NCBI GenBank assembly: GCA_910578405.1
Contig: CAJTQO010000048.1
Coordinates: 1 to 25,986, forward strand
DNA: 25,986 nt
DNA from: an uncultured Lachnospiraceae bacterium
GTDB taxonomy: Bacteria; Bacillota; Clostridia; Lachnospirales; Lachnospiraceae
Reading direction: 5' to 3'
Each line of letters starts with the position of its first letter. Within the stretch, counting starts at the first letter, position 1. Below, in pieces: positions 22,001 through 25,986 of this stretch. The notes under the pieces were generated by a model, which made no database searches, was not told the origin of the DNA, and saw only the letters and a program-made list of their open reading frames with translations. Made by a program: the position numbers and the translations under genes.

Positions 22001-24379
22001 ATGAAATGGAGACAGGTGAAAGGATTCATAGGACATTCCCGGAAAGGGAATGTGAAAAGGATGCTGGCCGTTGCTTTGGTAGGGGCCATGCTGACAGCGA
22101 GCGCTGTGCCGGTGCAGGCGGCAACGGTGAAAGATGTATTTGACGCCCAATACTATGCCAATACATATAATGATGTGAAAAAGAGCGTAGGGAATAGTGA
22201 TTCGGCTTTATACAGGCATTACAGCACGGTAGGCAAGGCGGAAGGAAGAAATATGTCAGAGCTGATTGACATAGCCAAATACAGGGCTGCCTACCCGGAT
22301 TTAAATGCAGCATTTGGAAATAATTATGACGCATATGTAAACCATTATATAAATTTTGGTTTTCACGAAGGAAGGAAGTCCTTTGGGACATTTGACGCCC
22401 GCGCTTATGCGGACAGATATCCCGATTTGAAAAGAGCATTTGGATATGACGTGCTTGCGCTTTATAAACATTATATGGACTATGGCAGGGCAGAGGGCAG
22501 AAACGGAGCCCCGATGCAGTGGGTTGCGCCAAGGGCTAATTATATCAATGCAAGTTCTTCAGAAGGAAGCTCTTCGGATTCCGGTTCTTCGAATGAAGGC
22601 TCCGGCGGAAGTTCTTCCGGTTCAGGAAATGAAAACCAGGGAGGAAGTTCTTCTGGCGGCAGCTCTTCCGGTTCCGAAAATGAAAATCCTGGCGGAGGTT
22701 CTTCCGGAAGCGGAAATGAAGGCACAGGAGACGGGGGTTCTTCCGGAAGTGGAAATGAAGGCACAGGAGATGAGGATTCTTCCGGAAGCGGAAATGAAGG
22801 CACAGGAGATGAGGATTCCTCCGGAAGTGGAAATGAAGGCGATGGTGGGGAAGATTCTGGTTCTGAGGAAGAGCCTCCCATATCAAATACGGATCCTGTT
22901 CGCACAATGGGCCGTTTGGTGGATCCCGAAACAGGCGAGGCTGTTGCGAATGCAACTCTGAGGTTTACCAGAAGTTCTTTTGATTCCCATGCTGCTATTA
23001 TTGAAGGGGATGGGACGGAAAACGGTGAAAATGACGGAACGTCTGGGGGAGAAAACGGCACAGGAGAAGGTGAGAACCAAGGAGAAGGTGAGAATCCCGG
23101 AGGAGGAGAAAATCCGGGAGGGGATAACCAAGGAGAAGGCGAAACTCCAGGAGAAGGAGAAAATCCGGGAGGGGATAACCAGGGAGAAGGCGAAACTCCA
23201 GGAGAAGGTGAGAATCCCGGAGGAGATAACCAGGGAGAAGGTGAAGTTCCGGGAGAAGGCGAAACCCCAGGAGAAGGTGAAGTTCCGGGAGAAGGTGAGA
23301 ATCCCGGAGAAGGAACTATTCCTGGTGAAGGCGATGACACAACAGCGCCGGATGATTCTGATGATGAAGACGGAGACTCTTCCGTAATTGTAGGGGATGG
23401 ATTCTATGAAGTAGAGACGGATGAGGACGGGTTTTATGAGATTCCGGAGTTTGACCCGGGCGTATACTCCGTACAGGTAGAGGCAGAAGGCTATTTTTCG
23501 CTGACTATTATTTCCATCTATATTAATTCAGACGCCGGAAGCGTTACTCTTCCAACCTTTGACTTGCTGAATGAAAATTCAGACCAGTCAGGGACAGCGC
23601 ATGGGCAGGCAGTGGACGCCACCACAGGGGGAGGAATTGCCGGGGCTACAGTCCTTATCCGTCCTAACTGGAACAACACTTCAGGAGATGTGGTTACGGA
23701 AACAGCCACAGATTCCGCAGGTGGGTACAATGTTGACTTGGCCAGAGGATATTATACCATTGAGTTTGTGATTGCAGGTTATTCATCTTCCTTTATTAAT
23801 GTGACCAGTTCAGGCAGCACAGGCGTTAAGGACTGTGTGTTAAATCCGAATGGCGATGCATCATCGCCAGACCAGGATCAGGATGGTGGGGAAGATTACC
23901 GGATAGTCCTTACATGGGGGGAGACGCCTTTCGATTTGGATTCCCACCTGGTAGGGCCGGCCGGCTCTGATTCTTCTTTCCATGTATATTATGGCCAGAG
24001 GGAACATTGGGAAGAAGAAAGGGAAGTGTCCCTGGATGTAGATGATGTTGACAGTTATGGGCCGGAAACCATTACAATTAACAATGTAAGAAAGGATAAA
24101 ATATATTACTATTCGGTAAAAGATTTCAGCAACGGCGGAAATTCCGTTTCGACAGAGATGTCCAACAGCGGCGCTAATGTGAAAGTATATAAAGGGGCTG
24201 CTCTTGTAAAAGAGTACAATGTCCCGTTGAAATCACAAGGCACGGTATGGAATGTCTTCAAAATCGTAAATGGCCAGGTGGTTGACATGAATGCTTATAA
24301 TTCGGATGAGAGTTCGATTTATGGGGAGTATGACACTGGAATTAGCGCTTACAGTATGGAGACAAAAGAAAAAGGGTAA
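22001..24379 (+). CDS. Secreted modular surface protein with YaYxxHY repeats and carboxypeptidase-regulatory-like domains
   Basis: A 792-residue protein. The signal peptide spans 1-40 (basic start, hydrophobic MLAVALVGAMLTASAV, cleavage after VQA). Residues about 43-168 hold three repeats of the pattern FDA..YA..YPDLK.AFG....LY.HY...G.AEGR, common in Clostridia secreted proteins. A Ser/Gly-rich linker runs about 185-300. A CarboxypepD_reg-like domain begins GRLVDPETGEAVANATLRF near 304, is interrupted by a Gly/Glu/Pro/Asn-rich stretch (about 335-458), and resumes at YEVETDEDGFYEIPEFDPGVYSVQVEAEGY. A second such domain (GQAVDATTGGGIAGATVLI) begins about 533, and a further domain (LTWGETPFDLDSHLVGP... 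to about 770) may bind ligand or metal. No sorting signal or C-terminal anchor is seen. The frame opens at 21956, but ATG 22001 has AGAGGAG at 21987-21993 and a proper signal peptide. Confidence 0.85.
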   Translation: MKWRQVKGFIGHSRKGNVKRMLAVALVGAMLTASAVPVQAATVKDVFDAQYYANTYNDVKKSVGNSDSALYRHYSTVGKAEGRNMSELIDIAKYRAAYPDLNAAFGNNYDAYVNHYINFGFHEGRKSFGTFDARAYADRYPDLKRAFGYDVLALYKHYMDYGRAEGRNGAPMQWVAPRANYINASSSEGSSSDSGSSNEGSGGSSSGSGNENQGGSSSGGSSSGSENENPGGGSSGSGNEGTGDGGSSGSGNEGTGDEDSSGSGNEGTGDEDSSGSGNEGDGGEDSGSEEEPPISNTDPVRTMGRLVDPETGEAVANATLRFTRSSFDSHAAIIEGDGTENGENDGTSGGENGTGEGENQGEGENPGGGENPGGDNQGEGETPGEGENPGGDNQGEGETPGEGENPGGDNQGEGEVPGEGETPGEGEVPGEGENPGEGTIPGEGDDTTAPDDSDDEDGDSSVIVGDGFYEVETDEDGFYEIPEFDPGVYSVQVEAEGYFSLTIISIYINSDAGSVTLPTFDLLNENSDQSGTAHGQAVDATTGGGIAGATVLIRPNWNNTSGDVVTETATDSAGGYNVDLARGYYTIEFVIAGYSSSFINVTSSGSTGVKDCVLNPNGDASSPDQDQDGGEDYRIVLTWGETPFDLDSHLVGPAGSDSSFHVYYGQREHWEEEREVSLDVDDVDSYGPETITINNVRKDKIYYYSVKDFSNGGNSVSTEMSNSGANVKVYKGAALVKEYNVPLKSQGTVWNVFKIVNGQVVDMNAYNSDESSIYGEYDTGISAYSMETKEKG
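22700..22855 (+). repeat. Four 39-bp tandem repeats in the surface protein linker
   Basis: Units at 22700, 22739, 22778 and 22817 encode SSGSGNEGTGDGG, SSGSGNEGTGDED (twice) and SSGSGNEGDGGED. The period of 13 codons keeps the frame, so copy number can vary without frameshift. Confidence 0.9.
23108..23260 (+). repeat. Three 51-bp tandem repeats in the acidic Gly-rich insert
   Basis: Units at 23108, 23159 and 23210 encode ENPGGDNQGEGETPGEG (last copy with V for T). Shorter EVPGEGETPGEG-type repeats continue to about 23331. The frame is preserved. Confidence 0.9.
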
Positions 24380-24424
24380 AACAGGCGATAGGGATAAACA
24401 TAAGTATGTAAAAGTATAATCACT

Positions 24425-24466
24425 GCGGCGGCTATGGAATATGTCATAGCTGCCGCTGCTATTTTA
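24425..24466 (+). terminator. Probable terminator after the surface protein gene
   Basis: gcggcggctatg (24425-24436) pairs with catagctgccgc (24445-24456), 12 bp with one G-U and an eight-base loop. Only a short T-rich stretch (attttag) follows, so termination may be partial. A T7 run at 24486-24492 follows a weak four-base-pair hairpin. Confidence 0.6.
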
Positions 24467-24573
24467 GACGGAAATTATCCGCAAGCTTTTTTTGATGGAT
24501 TTAAATGGAAAATGAAGGATTAATTGGATATTATAATGAGGTATATAGGTGCAGCGGAAGGGAGGGGTTGAGC

Positions 24574-25890
24574 GTGAAAGGCAAAAATGGGAAGGATTTC
24601 ATTGTTTGGACAGCGGGGCTGGCATTGCTTGGGATAAGTGTAACGCTGTCAGTATACGGAGGGAAAATAAACGCCAGACACGCGCCAGGGAAATCAATGA
24701 ACGCCAGGGATGAGGCTGGTGGATTAACGGTTGCCGGAAAAGAAGCGGATGAATCAATAGGCGTAAAATACGGTTTGGAGGCTTTGGCAAACGTTTTTGA
24801 AATATCAGATAACCCGGTATACAGTGCGCAGAAAGCAGGTAAAGTGTCTGAGGGGAGGGAAGAAGAATCCGCATTAAGGTTGTCCGGCATCCGGGACATA
24901 TATTTGGCAAAAGGGCAGGAGTGCGATTTTTTGGAAGGGGTTTTTGCAGAAAGCGGAAAGGGAGGAAAGGACGCAAAGCCGGCAGGCAAAGTGGCAGTGG
25001 ATGCTTCTAAGGTAAAAACAGAAACGGAGGGTGTGTACCCGCTCTATTACAGCGTGACGGATTCGCAAGGGGGCATGGTGCAGGGAGAAGCGAAAGTAAC
25101 GGTGGCGGACGCGGCGCAAATCCAGAAATGGATAGACACACGGCAAATCAACCGTCGGGAGGCGCGGATTGTGGGGGCGCCAAAGGAATATGATGCAGGG
25201 GTCTGCACGGAACTGACGTTGGAAGAGAATCTGGAATATTTGCGCCCTGCATTGGTTCGGTTGAGACATGAACTGGAGGATGGAGGGTTTATAACTGGTT
25301 CCGGTTTCCTGATGGATATTTCCGAAGGGAGGATATGGATAAGCACGAACCGCCATGTAGTGGAAAAATATCCGGAGTGGGAGGTCAGCTTTTATGACGG
25401 AAGCAAAGTGCAGGGTGTGGCGGCGGGAGTAAGCGGGAGCTATGACATTGCCGTGATTGCTGTGGAGTGGGAAAAAGTTCCGGGGCAGTTGGCCCAAGAG
25501 CTGCGCACAGTACACATTGACCTGGAGTATTGGAACCAGCTTAAGGAGAAGGAAGTGGAAATCGGATTGCTGCGCATAGATTTGGAAACAGGGGAGGAAA
25601 GCATTTTGAGCGGAAAATTGGTACGAAAGAAAACGGCATTTCCCTGGGGAAATGGGGAAGAGGAAACGGAGATGGCAGTCGGTTTGGAATCCGGGGATTC
25701 CGGCTCGGCTGTTTTTGACCAGTATGGTTATTTGATTTCCATGGCATACGGCACATCCCATGATATCGGAGGCGATAGGGATTGGGGGATACCGTTAGAT
25801 GAGATTGTGTCAAATTTTCATCGGATTGTTGAAAACTATCTGGAGGACGGATATGGAGAGAAAAGGCAGGAGCTGGAAAATGCCAAATAG
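24574..25890 (+). CDS. Membrane-anchored trypsin-like serine protease
   Basis: A 438-residue protein with an N-terminal signal anchor (FIVWTAGLALLGISVTLSVYGG, about 8-29), so the rest should be outside the cell. A beta-rich Ig-like region (about 107-180; GIRDIYLAKGQECDFLEGVF through VYPLYYSVTDSQG to AKVTVAD) precedes the protease domain. The catalytic triad is His261 (STNRHVVEKY), Asp291 (GSYDIAVIAV) and Ser376 (LESGDSGSAVFD). FITGSGFLMDI is the usual opening strand, and YLISMAYG follows the nucleophile, so it should be active. I prefer GTG 24574, with GGAGGGG at 24561-24567; the in-frame ATG 24505 would add 23 residues and has no good ribosome binding site. No PDZ domain is seen, so it differs from HtrA. 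Substrate unknown; neighbouring surface proteins are candidates. Confidence 0.82.
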   Translation: MKGKNGKDFIVWTAGLALLGISVTLSVYGGKINARHAPGKSMNARDEAGGLTVAGKEADESIGVKYGLEALANVFEISDNPVYSAQKAGKVSEGREEESALRLSGIRDIYLAKGQECDFLEGVFAESGKGGKDAKPAGKVAVDASKVKTETEGVYPLYYSVTDSQGGMVQGEAKVTVADAAQIQKWIDTRQINRREARIVGAPKEYDAGVCTELTLEENLEYLRPALVRLRHELEDGGFITGSGFLMDISEGRIWISTNRHVVEKYPEWEVSFYDGSKVQGVAAGVSGSYDIAVIAVEWEKVPGQLAQELRTVHIDLEYWNQLKEKEVEIGLLRIDLETGEESILSGKLVRKKTAFPWGNGEEETEMAVGLESGDSGSAVFDQYGYLISMAYGTSHDIGGDRDWGIPLDEIVSNFHRIVENYLEDGYGEKRQELENAK

Positions 25891-25935
25891 TTTGTTGAAA
25901 TGCATAAAGAAGTACAGTATGATAAATATATGCTA

Positions 25936-25974
25936 GAGCGTGTTTGAATATTCATTCCCCCAATCTGCACGCTC
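25936..25974. repeat. Inverted repeat at the right edge, possible mobile-element end
   Basis: gagcgtg (25936-25942) and cacgctc (25968-25974) are exact reverse complements 25 bp apart, in non-coding DNA after the protease gene. Similar sequence seems to recur in Clostridia genomes, from memory only. The window ends 12 bp later, so the rest cannot be judged. Confidence 0.3.
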
Positions 25975-25986
25975 CACTTTGCGTGA

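Noticed and set aside
22540..23340. Long minus-strand ORF rich in Pro and Ser opposite the surface protein gene
   Set aside because: It mirrors the Gly/Glu-rich repeats of the + strand gene and has no independent domain or start signal.

Overview
The window looks like chromosomal accessory DNA of a Gram-positive anaerobe of the Clostridia, most likely Lachnospiraceae. The reasons are strong purine-rich ribosome binding sites, a class B sortase, surface proteins with the 'FDAxxYaxxYpDlk..fG..LYxHYxxyGxaEGR' repeat, and a Clostridia-type small membrane protein. No rRNA or other taxonomic marker is present, so this is inference. Every convincing gene lies on the + strand.

Layout. (1) 1-1811: 3' part of a membrane-anchored class B sortase with a long Gly/Asn/Glu-rich N-terminal region, cut by the window edge. 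(2) 1885-4534: UDP-glucuronate 4-epimerase and UDP-glucose 6-dehydrogenase, which make UDP-GlcA and UDP-GalA for surface polysaccharide. A 49-bp direct repeat separates them. (3) 4615-4833: a small membrane protein. (4) 5093-14967: a complete type I-E CRISPR-Cas operon, cas3-cas8e-cse2-cas7e-cas5e-cas6e-cas1-cas2. Cas2 is fused to a DnaQ-like domain. (5) 15012-15894: a CRISPR array of 15 repeats and 14 spacers with an exact 61-bp period. (6) 15895-18252: an A+T-rich island with about 570 bp of hairpin-rich non-coding DNA, then two genes: a two-halved uncharacterised protein and an AbiEii-like nucleotidyltransferase. (7) 18327-20497: GDP-mannose 4,6-dehydratase and GDP-6-deoxymannose reductase (GDP-D-rhamnose pathway). 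(8) 20582-21469: an AraC-type regulator followed by a terminator. (9) 21853-24379: a secreted modular surface protein with its own promoter. (10) 24574-25890: a membrane-anchored trypsin-like serine protease.

How it fits together. The window alternates cell-envelope functions (sortase, nucleotide-sugar enzymes, surface protein, surface protease) with defence (I-E CRISPR and possibly the nucleotidyltransferase cassette). The Cas set has all interference and adaptation components.

Most notable observations: the DnaQ domain fused to Cas2 has lost three of its five DEDDh catalytic residues while its frame stays intact; a two-gene cassette of unknown function with a structured upstream region sits directly beside the array; and a family of structured intergenic repeats sits immediately upstream of ugd, cas8e and the AraC gene, apparently contributing to their translation start regions.
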